Shown piece by piece: positions 27,770 through 35,214 of a stretch of 59,935 nucleotides of DNA. This DNA is from JAVSMW01 sp032027005 (lineage in GTDB: Bacteria; Bacillota; Thermincolia; Thermincolales; UBA2595): assembly GCA_032027005.1 (NCBI GenBank), contig JAVSMW010000017.1:1-59935 (forward strand). The letters run 5' to 3'. The first letter of the stretch is position 1. Each line of letters starts with the position of its first letter. The notes under the pieces were generated by a model. The model saw nothing but the letters and a program-made list of their open reading frames with translations. It made no database searches and had not been told where the DNA came from. Position numbers and translations under genes: made by a program.

Positions 27770-28540
27770 ATGCTTTTAAAAGATCGTGTTGCTATAGTAA
27801 CGGGCGGTGGTCAGGGAATTGGCCGTGGAATAGTACATGTCATGGCCCGTGAAGGGGCTAAAGTTGTGGTAGTTGATGTAAATTTGGATAATGCGATAAA
27901 TGTAGTCCAAGAAATAACAAAAATGGGCGGTGATGGTTTAGCCCTGAAGGTAAACATTTCGGTAAAATCGGAAGTAGAAAAGATGGTTCAGGACACCCTT
28001 GATAAATTTGGTAAATTGGATATTCTGGTTAATAATGCAGGCATTACCAGGGATGCCCTTTTGGAGAAGATGACCGAAGAAGATTGGGATGAGGTAATAA
28101 ATGTAAACCTCAAAGGAACCTTCTTATGTGCTCAGGCTGCTGCGTCGGCGATGAGGGCAAATAAATACGGCCGGGTAATTAATTTTTCATCAAAGGGAGC
28201 GGATGCAGGGAATGTAGGTCAGACCAATTATTCGGCTTCGAAGATGGGGATTATAGGGCTTACCCGTACTATAGCAAAGGAATTTGGGCGTTATTCGGTA
28301 AAAGAGGGTGTAGATATGACAGCAAATGCCATCATGCCAGGCTTCATCGAAACACCAATGACCGCGAAAATTCCGGATAAAGTTCGGCCGGGCTTGATGA
28401 CGCAAATTGCTTTGGGGAGATCGGCTCAACCGGAAGAATTGGCTGAAGTGGTTGCGTTTCTTGCCTCCCCGGGAAGCAGCTATGTAACAGGAGTAGCGCT
28501 GGGCGTGGACGGAGGATTCTTTATGGGAGTTCAATGTTAG
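27770..28540 (+). CDS. SDR-family 3-oxoacyl/3-hydroxyacyl reductase (FabG-like)
   Basis: 256 residues, ATG 27770 after GAGGAGGG. Cofactor motif TGGGQGIGRG near 11-20, NNAG near 88, and the catalytic Ser...Tyr-x3-Lys with FSSKG and NYSASKMG near 158. All are standard for NAD(P)H-dependent classical SDRs. The end is nearly the same as the partial SDR at the window start, so each liv cluster carries its own paralogue. It could reduce or oxidise a 3-hydroxyacyl-CoA formed from the enoyl-CoA product of the dehydratase, which is inference. Confidence 0.9.
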   Translation: MLLKDRVAIVTGGGQGIGRGIVHVMAREGAKVVVVDVNLDNAINVVQEITKMGGDGLALKVNISVKSEVEKMVQDTLDKFGKLDILVNNAGITRDALLEKMTEEDWDEVINVNLKGTFLCAQAAASAMRANKYGRVINFSSKGADAGNVGQTNYSASKMGIIGLTRTIAKEFGRYSVKEGVDMTANAIMPGFIETPMTAKIPDKVRPGLMTQIALGRSAQPEELAEVVAFLASPGSSYVTGVALGVDGGFFMGVQC

Positions 28541-28614
28541 AATATTTAGCTGGTTTGTATTTGGTTTCAGAGAGTCTTTACAAGAAGACTGTTTTTCTTT
28601 AGGGGGGTCATTAG

Positions 28615-29373
28615 ATGCTTACGGCAGGAATAGACGTGGGTTCCACAGCTACTAAAGCGGTTCTGTTTGGCAGAGAGATACTTGGTTCCGTGGTCATGCC
28701 TACAGGCGGGAATCCCCGACAAGCAGGTCTTGATGCCTTTGAAAAAGTCATGGAACAGTCAAGAATAGCCCGCCACCAGGTTACTAAAGTTATTGGAACG
28801 GGATATGGTCGTATATCATTGCCCTTCATTGATAAAAAAGTCACCGAAATAACATGTCATGCCAAAGGAGCAGTCTTTCTTTTCCCGTCAACCAGAACTG
28901 TAATTGATGTCGGAGGCCAGGACTGCAAGGTTATAGCTATTGATGAGAAAGGTATTGTATCTGATTTTGTGATGAACGACAAATGTGCGGCAGGTACGGG
29001 AAGGTTCCTGCAGATGATGGCCGGAATTCTGGACATGACCCTTGACGAACTGGGGCAGGCTGCTGTTAAAGGGGAGCCAATTCAAATAAACAGCATGTGC
29101 AGCGTATTTGCCGAATCTGAGGTAATAGGGCTTTTAGCACAGGGAGTTTCAAAGGAAACGGTAGCAGCCGGAGTGGTAAAGTCTATAGCCGGCAGAATCA
29201 ATGTCTTGAGAGGACGCGTTGCCTGCCGGGAGACTGTTACATTTAGCGGAGGATTAGCTCAGAATAATAATATATGTCAATTAATAAGTTCAGAACTCGG
29301 CATAAATTTCAACAACGCTGAAAACCCGCAAATTGTGGGTGCTTTAGGGGCCGCTATACTGGCGCAGGAATAG
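28615..29373 (+). CDS. hgdC: 2-hydroxyacyl-CoA dehydratase activator ATPase (HgdC-like)
   Basis: 252 residues, ATG after AGGGGGGTC. ASKHA-type ATPase motifs: GIDVGSTATKAVL (5-17), DVGGQDCK near 102 and the GGLAQN/GALGAA end. Cysteines at about 124 (DKCAAGTG) and 162 (SMCSVF) match the pair that binds the [4Fe-4S] cluster between two monomers. It hydrolyses ATP to push one electron from ferredoxin into the dehydratase. The probable client is the subunit pair at 20352-22712, 6 kb upstream, with a liv transporter in between. Confidence 0.92.
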   Translation: MLTAGIDVGSTATKAVLFGREILGSVVMPTGGNPRQAGLDAFEKVMEQSRIARHQVTKVIGTGYGRISLPFIDKKVTEITCHAKGAVFLFPSTRTVIDVGGQDCKVIAIDEKGIVSDFVMNDKCAAGTGRFLQMMAGILDMTLDELGQAAVKGEPIQINSMCSVFAESEVIGLLAQGVSKETVAAGVVKSIAGRINVLRGRVACRETVTFSGGLAQNNNICQLISSELGINFNNAENPQIVGALGAAILAQE

Positions 29374-29429
29374 AGTTGGATTGGATTTCCGATTGATGAA
29401 TTGACAAGAATTTCCCAGCGGAAAGAGTT

Positions 29430-29591
29430 TAAAAGAACCTCAAGCCCAGTGTGCTGCTATCGGCTCTGGATGTTTATTATGAATTTAAGGGGTGGAATAA
29501 TGAAGGGATTCCTACCCCCAAAACCCTAGATGGCCTTGGCTTGGATTATGTCAGAAAGGACTTGGCCAAGAGGGGATTGTTCAGGGGTTAA
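29430..29591 (+). pseudogene. C-terminal remnant of an aldehyde:ferredoxin oxidoreductase
   Basis: In the frame ending at TAA 29589-29591 the sequence reads LSALDVYYEFKGWNNEGIPT, then TLDGLGLDYVRKDLAKRGLF, which is the usual last 45-50 residues of AOR-family enzymes. There is no start codon with a ribosome-binding site and no upstream AOR sequence, since the HgdC gene stops at 29373. It is a relic. With the shrunken AOR at 10950 it shows that both catabolic loci once carried an AOR. Confidence 0.65.
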
Positions 29592-29611
29592 ATATCGTTA
29601 AGAGACCGAGT

Positions 29612-29643
29612 GGAAGTGCCCCATCAGTGTATGGGGCACTTCC
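29612..29643 (+). terminator. Perfect 12-bp hairpin ending the catabolic region
   Basis: GGAAGTGCCCCA and TGGGGCACTTCC form a perfect 12-bp stem around an 8-base loop. There is no T run on the plus strand, so it may work as a Rho-assisted terminator or an RNA stabiliser. Confidence 0.55.
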
Positions 29644-29679
29644 TGCTATTACAGGAGAAAAGAAACCAATTTTTAACCC

Positions 29680-29707
29680 TTGACATACCCGAACAGCATA
29701 TTATAAT
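29680..29707 (+). promoter_or_regulatory. Sigma-A type promoter for the SAMDC-like gene
   Basis: TTGACA (29680-29685), a 16-base spacer, then TATAAT (29702-29707). Both boxes match the consensus exactly. The coding start is about 57 bases downstream. Confidence 0.8.
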
Positions 29708-29763
29708 TATATCGTTGTATACATTGATTGGTTGAAATGCATACGTATAAGGTAGGTGATATA

Positions 29764-30573
29764 ATGAATCATTTTGTAATGGATGCGTTTAACGGATACC
29801 GTTCCCGGTTAGACGATATTATCCTTGTTCACGAGTTTTTGGAAGAACTGCCTTTTAAATTAGGTTTGAATACGGTGATGCCGCCGTATATCCTGCCATA
29901 TTATAATGGTGTTGTGGCCGAAGACTGTGGCATCAGTGCTTTTGTTTTTCTGGCGGGCGGACACTTCACAATTCACACCTTTTCTTTCCGGGAAGCTTAT
30001 TTTGTAGATTTGGTTTCACCCCAGGCCTTTGACCCAGATAAACTCGAAAGCATTATCAGAGAAACTTTTCCCGCCGAAAAGGTGAATTCCTTTCATCTGC
30101 AAAGGGATTGCAAAGAAAGTTATCCCCAGCAGATTACAATCGATGAGGCCAAAGATTTTGGCCCCCACGTATTTCTTGACTTAAATGATTATAACGGCCC
30201 CCGGTCAATGGATGAATTATTCACTATTTTTGATACTCTGCCTTTTCAAATTGGAATGACCCCGATCATGCGTCCTTATGTAGTCAGAAATAATGCAGGC
30301 GGTGAAAAGGTAACTTCCATCCTGACCATGATAGCTGAAAGCCATATCAGCCTGCACTATTTTGAAGAATCCAATCGGGCCTATCTGGACCTGTTTTCAT
30401 GCCGTTTCTTTAACTACGACGAGGTTATCGGGAAATTAAAGCAAGTCTTTAACAGCAATGTTGTCAACGAAACTTTAATATCCAGAGGCAGCCTGTATCA
30501 TCAGCTAAAAACCGGCTCTCCTGAAAAAGTTGTTAACAGCACCTCCTGGGTGGATAATGTTTATAAGAAATAG
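29764..30573 (+). CDS. Tandem-domain S-adenosylmethionine-decarboxylase-like protein
   Basis: 269 residues from ATG 29764, preceded by AAGGTAGGTGAT; upstream in-frame starts TTG 29728 and ATG 29737 lack this site. The protein holds two SpeD-like units. The second (about 140-250) keeps AESHISLH, where cleavage before Ser193 would create the pyruvoyl group, and the LFSC cysteine. The first (about 10-110) has GGHFTIHT instead of ESH and VDLVSP without the cysteine, so it looks non-catalytic. Known bacterial SpeD proteins are single-domain, and the plant/animal enzyme has a duplicated fold with one active site. No spermidine synthase is near. The role could be polyamine synthesis or decarboxylation of another substrate. 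Confidence 0.75.
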   Translation: MNHFVMDAFNGYRSRLDDIILVHEFLEELPFKLGLNTVMPPYILPYYNGVVAEDCGISAFVFLAGGHFTIHTFSFREAYFVDLVSPQAFDPDKLESIIRETFPAEKVNSFHLQRDCKESYPQQITIDEAKDFGPHVFLDLNDYNGPRSMDELFTIFDTLPFQIGMTPIMRPYVVRNNAGGEKVTSILTMIAESHISLHYFEESNRAYLDLFSCRFFNYDEVIGKLKQVFNSNVVNETLISRGSLYHQLKTGSPEKVVNSTSWVDNVYKK

Positions 30574-30587
30574 GTGAGTGGGAATGA

Positions 30588-30622
30588 AAAACGAGGTACT
30601 TCACGATGAAGTGCCTCGTTTG
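30588..30622. terminator. Bidirectional hairpin between the SAMDC-like gene and vapC
   Basis: AAACGAGGTACTTC and GAAGTGCCTCGTTT form a 14-bp stem with one G-T or A-C mismatch and the loop ACGAT, flanked by A and T tracts. It lies between two convergent genes. Confidence 0.75.
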
Positions 30623-30657
30623 AGTTTACTGTTGATCAGCTAAGCTATGCTGAGCTT

Positions 30658-31062
30658 TCATGCACTAGCCCAATTTTCGAACCCAAGGCCCTCAACTCGC
30701 TCGAATTCACGGACATTATTAGTGACGATAATAAGTCCTTTAGCTTTCGCATGTGCTGCAATCAGCATATCCATAGCTCCAATCGGAGTTCCTTGTCGCC
30801 GTAACGTTGCGCAAATTTTCCCGTATTCTGCGGCCGCTTCATCATCAAATGGCAAGATGTCCACAATGGACAAAAATTGATTTAGTGCAAGTGAGTTTCT
30901 TTCCGGGTAGGCGCTTGCTTCTACGCCATGTATGAGTTCTGCAAGAGTAATTGCGGAAATTGCAATACCGTCGCCCATGTTCGAATGGAGATTTATGAGC
31001 ACATTTTCTGGTTTTTTCTTTATGAGATACACACAAATATTTGTATCCAGCATGTATTTCAT
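30658..31062 (-). CDS. vapC: VapC-type PIN-domain ribonuclease toxin
   Basis: 134 residues. PIN-domain acidic residues are visible in MLDTN (Asp6), the AELIHG glutamate, MDMLIAAHA and the TNN end motif. Such toxins cleave RNA and are held inactive by the partner antitoxin. It overlaps the antitoxin gene by four bases. The downstream bidirectional hairpin ends the operon. Confidence 0.9.
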   Translation of the reverse strand: MKYMLDTNICVYLIKKKPENVLINLHSNMGDGIAISAITLAELIHGVEASAYPERNSLALNQFLSIVDILPFDDEAAAEYGKICATLRRQGTPIGAMDMLIAAHAKAKGLIIVTNNVREFERVEGLGFENWASA

Positions 31063-31289
31063 AACGTCTCCCTCGGCGTTTGAACACCCTGATTACGTCC
31101 GTCAGCAAAGAAATCATCGGTAAAGCTGTTAAGACCGTTAAGAAAGGTTTCCCATGCACGATCTTTTGGAAACAACATAACAGCATTACCCACTTTTTGA
31201 ATATATACTTCGTTACCCGAAAAACGGTATTCTTTCGGCAACCGGACAGCCTGACTCTGACCATTGACAAATAGCTTTGCAGTTTCCAT
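31059..31289 (-). CDS. vapB: VapB-type antitoxin
   Basis: 76 residues, beginning METAKLFVNGQSQAVRLPKEYRFSG, the swapped-hairpin AbrB-like DNA-binding domain found in VapB antitoxins. The C-terminal part (WETFLNGLNSFTDDFF) should bind VapC. The start is preceded on the minus strand by GAGGTGATT. The AT-rich stretch at 31300-31340 with repeated TATATT/AGTATA strings is the likely promoter and operator for autoregulation. Confidence 0.88.
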   Translation of the reverse strand: METAKLFVNGQSQAVRLPKEYRFSGNEVYIQKVGNAVMLFPKDRAWETFLNGLNSFTDDFFADGRNQGVQTPRETL

Positions 31290-31403
31290 TTCTAATCACC
31301 TCATTAATAGTATATATTTTAGTATATATTACTGTCAAGGCTTTATTAATATTAGTTTTCACACAGTCCCTTTTTATAAATCTTTTCTCCAATATGACGT
31401 AAA

Positions 31404-31440
31404 AAGAACGGAAACCATAAATTTTATGGTTTCCGTCTTT
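31404..31440. terminator. Long hairpin with flanking A and T tracts
   Basis: CGGAAACCATAAA and TTTATGGTTTCCG form a 13-bp stem followed by TCTTTT and preceded by AAAAAGAA. It is positioned upstream of vapB and could end transcription from either side. No gene lies between it and the repeat at 31509. Confidence 0.6.
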
Positions 31441-31508
31441 TCCGTATCGGTTTTGGATATGGTTAAGTAATTAGCCCTATTGAACCGCGTCTAATTGCCC
31501 CCCACATT

Positions 31509-31625
31509 TATCCTTCGTAAGACTCCCACTTCTATAAGTGGGAGTGGTTCCCCGTACGCCGCTTCGGTGGGGGTTGACTCCCCCACCGAAGTCTCGACGT
31601 TCAACTTTAGTTGAACGAGTTCACT
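31509..31625 (-). repeat. Triple-hairpin repeat, copy A
   Basis: About 117 bases holding three hairpins: ACTCCCACTT/AAGTGGGAGT, CTTCGGTGGGGG/CCCCCACCGAAG and GTTCAACT/AGTTGAAC. The reverse complement occurs at 35215-35331 with few differences. Relative to its upstream gene, each copy sits directly after the stop codon in the same orientation. It resembles palindrome-associated non-autonomous elements of IS200/IS605 type, but no transposase is nearby. It may also serve as a terminator. Confidence 0.8.
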
Positions 31626-31632
31626 ATCAGTT

Positions 31633-32040
31633 TTAGATGGTGCCTCCTGGGTTGAAGCTTACACCACCGTTGTTGAAGCCACGCATGAAACCTCTGCCGC
31701 CGCCAAAGCCGCCGCCACCGCAGCCATAGCCACCGCCGATTTCGGCACCGCCGCCGATTCCAGCGCCGCCGCAGCCATAGCCGGGCCCAATGAGGTCAGG
31801 GTTTTCGGCCCGGTTTTTGACAGCCTGGTCAATGTTCTTTTTGCCAAGTTCGGCCTGTTCCTTGGTAATTACTCCGGCGTCAACGTATTTGTCCAGCATT
31901 TGTTTCCGCAGCTCGGCCATCTGGGAAAAGATGTCGGCAATTTCTTTTTTCTGAGCGTCAGTAGCTGCTGCAAAGGCCGGAATTGCTAAAGCCATTAACA
32001 GTACAGCACACAAAGCTCCAATGATTATGTTGTTTTTCAT
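31633..32040 (-). CDS. Secreted DUF2680-like protein with Gly/Cys-rich tail
   Basis: 135 residues. A signal peptide of about 25 residues (ending AFAAA) is followed by a helical segment, IADIFSQMAELRKQMLDKYVDAGVITKEQAE, as in the DUF2680 family. The last 50 residues are glycine-rich with GYGCGG, GYGCGGGG and a GFGGGRGFMRGF repeat. The start follows AGGAGGCAG on the minus strand. The function is unknown. The two cysteines in the tail could bind metal or cross-link. It diverges from the sulfur operon on the other strand, and the region between (32041-32297) holds that operon's promoter. Confidence 0.75.
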   Translation of the reverse strand: MKNNIIIGALCAVLLMALAIPAFAAATDAQKKEIADIFSQMAELRKQMLDKYVDAGVITKEQAELGKKNIDQAVKNRAENPDLIGPGYGCGGAGIGGGAEIGGGYGCGGGGFGGGRGFMRGFNNGGVSFNPGGTI

Positions 32041-32195
32041 AGATATCTGCCTCCTTATTAAGTATTCTTTGTTTTTTTTACTTCCTTTCTACCTTCTTTT
32101 TGACCTCCTTCACTTAGTATTTGATTTAACGTTATTATAACCAGCGGATTTGATAGAGGATTGACCATAATGTGAACAAATTGTGAAATTTATAA

Positions 32196-32224
32196 TTGAC
32201 AGGATAAATTAAACAGTGTAAAAT
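32196..32224 (+). promoter_or_regulatory. Promoter of sulfate operon A
   Basis: TTGACA (32196-32201), 17 bases, TAAAAT (32219-32224). The cysK promoter at 50274-50302 has exactly the same boxes and spacing. Confidence 0.75.
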
Positions 32225-32244
32225 ACAATTAATCCAATCGAAAT

Positions 32245-32256
32245 ACTCGGGATTAA
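32245..32256 (+). promoter_or_regulatory. Possible CymR-type operator, ACTCGGGATTAA
   Basis: A 12-base string just after the promoter. The cysK leader has the near-identical ACTCGGAATTAA (50328-50339). It resembles the right half of the CymR (Rrf2-family cysteine repressor) box of Bacillus, whose core includes TCGGAATT. No cymR gene is in the window, so this is inferred from the two sites alone. Confidence 0.5.
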
Positions 32257-32297
32257 TCTATGAGATTGTTTTGTCACTTTTCTTAGGAGGTAGAGAC

Positions 32298-32471
32298 ATG
32301 AGCTCCAAAAATAACCAAACACCGGCAAACACTAAGTGTCCTTTGTCTCAGGAGGAAGTTGAGCAATTGCTGGAGACACTGAAAACTATTAAGTATGGTT
32401 CACTGACGTTGATTATTCAGGACGGCAAAGTAGTACAAATAGATATAAACGAGAAGAAGCGATTGATTTAG
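32298..32471 (+). CDS. yezD: YezD-like DUF2292 small protein
   Basis: 57 residues from ATG 32298, seven bases after TAGGAGG. The frame extends upstream to 32271 but without a ribosome-binding site. The region VEQLLETLKTIKYGSLTLIIQDGKVVQID is the DUF2292 signature. YezD-type proteins are often encoded at the start of sulfur-acquisition operons; their biochemical role is unknown. A terminator-like hairpin follows, so it may be expressed partly on its own. Confidence 0.8.
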   Translation: MSSKNNQTPANTKCPLSQEEVEQLLETLKTIKYGSLTLIIQDGKVVQIDINEKKRLI

Positions 32472-32506
32472 GAAGAAATTACATATGGGCTGACCAGAAA
32501 ACTGGA

Positions 32507-32547
32507 GGCTAATCTATTCACCTTATGGTGGTAGATTAGCCTTTTTT
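32507..32547 (+). terminator. Hairpin with T run between yezD and ssuA
   Basis: GGCTAATCTA pairs with TAGATTAGCC (10 bp) around a 15-base loop and runs into TTTTTT. This is a typical intrinsic terminator. It could partly limit read-through into the transporter genes. Confidence 0.75.
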
Positions 32548-32584
32548 GTTTTAAATTAGTAAAACTTAGGGGGGAGGACCTAGA

Positions 32585-33640
32585 ATGAAAAGGAACATTG
32601 GGCAAAAATTTTTAGCTGTTATCATTGTTTTCAGCGTATTGGGGGTAGCTGCCGGCTGTGGCGTTAAATCCGGAGAAAAGGCAAATTTGCCGGATACCGG
32701 TACTATCATAAGAGTTGGGTACTTCCCCAACCTAACGCATGCCCAGGCCTTGGTTGGGTTTAATGACGGAACATTTCAAAAAGCACTTGGTTCAGGGGTT
32801 AAGCTTGAGGAACGCATCTTCAATGCCGGACCGGCGGAAATAGAAGCTCTGCTCGCCGGTGAAATAGACCTTGGTTATATCGGGCCGGTACCTGCAGTCA
32901 ACGGCTTTGTGAAGTCTAAGGGAGGTCTGAGGATCATCGCGGGAGCTGCGGACGCGGGTGCGGTTCTCCTGGCGGGCAAAGGTTCCGGAATCCGGAATGT
33001 CAGTGATCTCAGGGGGAAAAAAGTTGCAGTGCCGCAACTGGGAAATACGCAGGACATTTCCCTGAGAAACCTTCTAGCGGGAGCAAATCTGAAGGATGCC
33101 GCCAAAGGGGGGGATGTCACAATTATCCCGGCAGAAAATCCTGATATTCTTACCCTGATGGCCAAAGGAGATATTGATGCAGCACTGGTACCGGAACCAT
33201 GGGGGTCAAGAATTGTGAAACAAGCGGGTGCCGGCATTGTCCTTGATGCCAGTCAGGTATGGAGAGGCGGACAATATACAACAGCTGTTGTGATAGCTAG
33301 CAGCAAATTTTTAAAGGAGTCCCCGGATTTAGCAGAAAAATGGCTTGAGGCTCATGTGGACTTGACTCAACGAATGAATGCAGACAAAGAAAACAGCAAG
33401 CGACTGGCTAACGCACAGATTGAAAAACTTACAAAGAAAAGTCTGCCTGGTGATATTCTCAGCAGTTCATTTGACCGGATTGGTGTGACATATAATCCGG
33501 AATCCGATTCAGTGCGGGATTTTGTAAAGCTTTCGGTTGATAACGGGTATCTTAAACAAATTCCGGAGGTTACCAACCTGTTTGACCTCACAATCCTGAA
33601 TAAGGTTTTGGAAAAGAACGGACTGCCAACAGTAAAGTAA
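32585..33640 (+). CDS. ssuA: SsuA/TauA-type substrate-binding lipoprotein (sulfate operon A)
   Basis: 351 residues, ATG after GGGGGGAGG. The signal peptide ends GVAAGC with the lipid-anchor Cys25. The mature part (VGYFPNLTHAQALVGFNDG, AGEIDLGYIGPVPAVNG, RGKKVAVPQLGNTQDISLR) is the NMT1/SsuA type 2 binding fold used for sulfonates, taurine, nitrate and similar ions. The downstream sulfate-activation genes suggest sulfate or a sulfonate. No monooxygenase or sulfonate-cleaving gene is present, so sulfate is the simpler reading. A paralogue is at 52708. Confidence 0.87.
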   Translation: MKRNIGQKFLAVIIVFSVLGVAAGCGVKSGEKANLPDTGTIIRVGYFPNLTHAQALVGFNDGTFQKALGSGVKLEERIFNAGPAEIEALLAGEIDLGYIGPVPAVNGFVKSKGGLRIIAGAADAGAVLLAGKGSGIRNVSDLRGKKVAVPQLGNTQDISLRNLLAGANLKDAAKGGDVTIIPAENPDILTLMAKGDIDAALVPEPWGSRIVKQAGAGIVLDASQVWRGGQYTTAVVIASSKFLKESPDLAEKWLEAHVDLTQRMNADKENSKRLANAQIEKLTKKSLPGDILSSSFDRIGVTYNPESDSVRDFVKLSVDNGYLKQIPEVTNLFDLTILNKVLEKNGLPTVK

Positions 33641-33681
33641 ACTAGGCCGCAAACGCATAAGGAGGATAAGGGTGTGTTTAA

Positions 33682-34518
33682 ATGTTAGCAATTGAAAGCG
33701 TCAGTAAAGAGTTTATTACTAATCAGGGAGTTAATTTCACCTTGGATAATGTGAACCTGACTGTGCACAAGGGTGAGTTTATATCTTTGGTCGGTCCTTC
33801 CGGGTGCGGGAAATCCACGCTGCTAAACATTATCGCCGGGTTGGAAAAAGCCAGCGGCGGGCGGGTTTTAAAAAACGGTGAGGAAATCGTTGCGGCCGGA
33901 CCTGACAGAGTCGTGATGTTTCAGGAGGCAGCTCTTTTGCCCTGGCTGAAGGTGATCGATAATGTTGAGTTTGGGCTGAAGATAGCCGGTATCCCAAAAC
34001 CGGAACGCCGTGACAGGGCCATTCACTATCTCAAAATGGTTCACCTGACAAGGTTTGCCCACAATTATCCGCACCAGTTATCAGGCGGCATGCGGCAGAG
34101 GGTCGCTTTGGCCCGGGCCTTGGCGATGGACTCCGATATTTTATTAATGGATGAACCCTTTGCTGCCCTAGACAGTCAAACAAAGAGTATTCTGCATCTG
34201 GAACTCCAGCAAATATGGGGGGAAACGAAAAAAACCATTATATTTGTTACGCACAACGTAGAGGAAGCGGTTCTGCTGGCCAACAGGGTGTTAGTCATGT
34301 CGGCCAATCCCGGCCGCATAAAAAAGGATTTTAAAATTGAACTGGCCAGGCCGCGGGATGCTGAAAATATTGATTTGGCCATGGTAGTCAGCCAAATCAT
34401 GCATGAGCTTAGAGAGGAGGTGCAGAAGGTTGCGAAGGCTGAATTTGACTTTGACTGGACTCTCCCAAAAAGTTCTTTTCTACCTAATCCTGATCGCAAT
34501 ATGGGAAACGGTATTTAG
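33682..34518 (+). CDS. ssuB: SsuB-type ABC transporter ATPase
   Basis: 278 residues. Walker A GPSGCGKST near 38-46, signature LSGGMRQRVALARAL near 133, Walker B ILLMDEPFAALD near 153 and the switch THNVEEAV are standard for NitT/TauT-family importers. The last 70 codons overlap the next gene in another frame. The start at ATG 33682 follows AAGGAGGATAAGGG. It is closely related to 51848. Confidence 0.9.
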   Translation: MLAIESVSKEFITNQGVNFTLDNVNLTVHKGEFISLVGPSGCGKSTLLNIIAGLEKASGGRVLKNGEEIVAAGPDRVVMFQEAALLPWLKVIDNVEFGLKIAGIPKPERRDRAIHYLKMVHLTRFAHNYPHQLSGGMRQRVALARALAMDSDILLMDEPFAALDSQTKSILHLELQQIWGETKKTIIFVTHNVEEAVLLANRVLVMSANPGRIKKDFKIELARPRDAENIDLAMVVSQIMHELREEVQKVAKAEFDFDWTLPKSSFLPNPDRNMGNGI

Positions 34519-35209
34519 GCTGCAAATCTGGCCTGAGTACATGTTCCCATCTCCAGTAGGGGTGTTGGATAATCTGTTTTTGGGATTTGGGGACAGTTCG
34601 TATATTATAGCTATTGGTCACAGTTTAAAAAGAGTTTTTATTGGGTACCTCATATCTCTGGTTATCGGCTTAGGAATCGGGTTGTTGGTGATCAGAATCA
34701 GTTACCTGGATCAGACCGTCACTCCGCTTATGCTGGGCCTGCAGACTCTCCCTAGCATTTGCTGGCTGCCCCTGGCTATTCTTTGGTTTGGGATTGGTGA
34801 AGATGCCATCATTTTTGTTATTACCATTGGTTCCCTTTTTTCAATTGCCATGGCAGTTGTAGCAGGAATCAAAAATGTACCGCCAATTTATATGAGGGTG
34901 GCCAATACGATGGGCGCTAAAGGGCTAAAGGCTTATACCAATGTAATAATTCCTGCCGCCCTGCCGGCGATAATTTCCGGTATGAAGCAGGGGTGGTCAT
35001 TTGCGTGGCGGGCCTTGATGGCAGGTGAGCTTTTGTCGCCTAAAAACGGACTGGGCTATGCCCTTACTATTGGCAGGGATCTTAGTGATATGAATCAGGT
35101 TCTCGGTGTCATGATGATCATTGTTATAATCGGTATGGTTATTGATAAGCTGGTTTTCGGCAGGCTGGAATATTCTATCAGGTACCGCTGGGGGTTAGAC
35201 CAGGCTTAA
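34445..35209 (+). CDS. ssuC: SsuC-type ABC transporter permease
   Basis: About 254 residues with six hydrophobic helices and the EAA-type loop (YTNVIIPAALPAIISGMKQGWSFAWRALMAGE) that contacts the ATPase. The start is uncertain. TTG 34445 lies inside the end of ssuB; ATG 34403 is possible but would add a short basic segment. A paralogue with the same motifs is at 53796. It ends six bases before the triple-hairpin repeat. Confidence 0.85.
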   Translation: MTLTGLSQKVLFYLILIAIWETVFRLQIWPEYMFPSPVGVLDNLFLGFGDSSYIIAIGHSLKRVFIGYLISLVIGLGIGLLVIRISYLDQTVTPLMLGLQTLPSICWLPLAILWFGIGEDAIIFVITIGSLFSIAMAVVAGIKNVPPIYMRVANTMGAKGLKAYTNVIIPAALPAIISGMKQGWSFAWRALMAGELLSPKNGLGYALTIGRDLSDMNQVLGVMMIIVIIGMVIDKLVFGRLEYSIRYRWGLDQA

Positions 35210-35214
35210 GGCAA

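Noticed and set aside
30647..31274. Plus-strand open frames opposite vapBC
   Set aside because: They are shadows of the well-supported minus-strand toxin-antitoxin genes.
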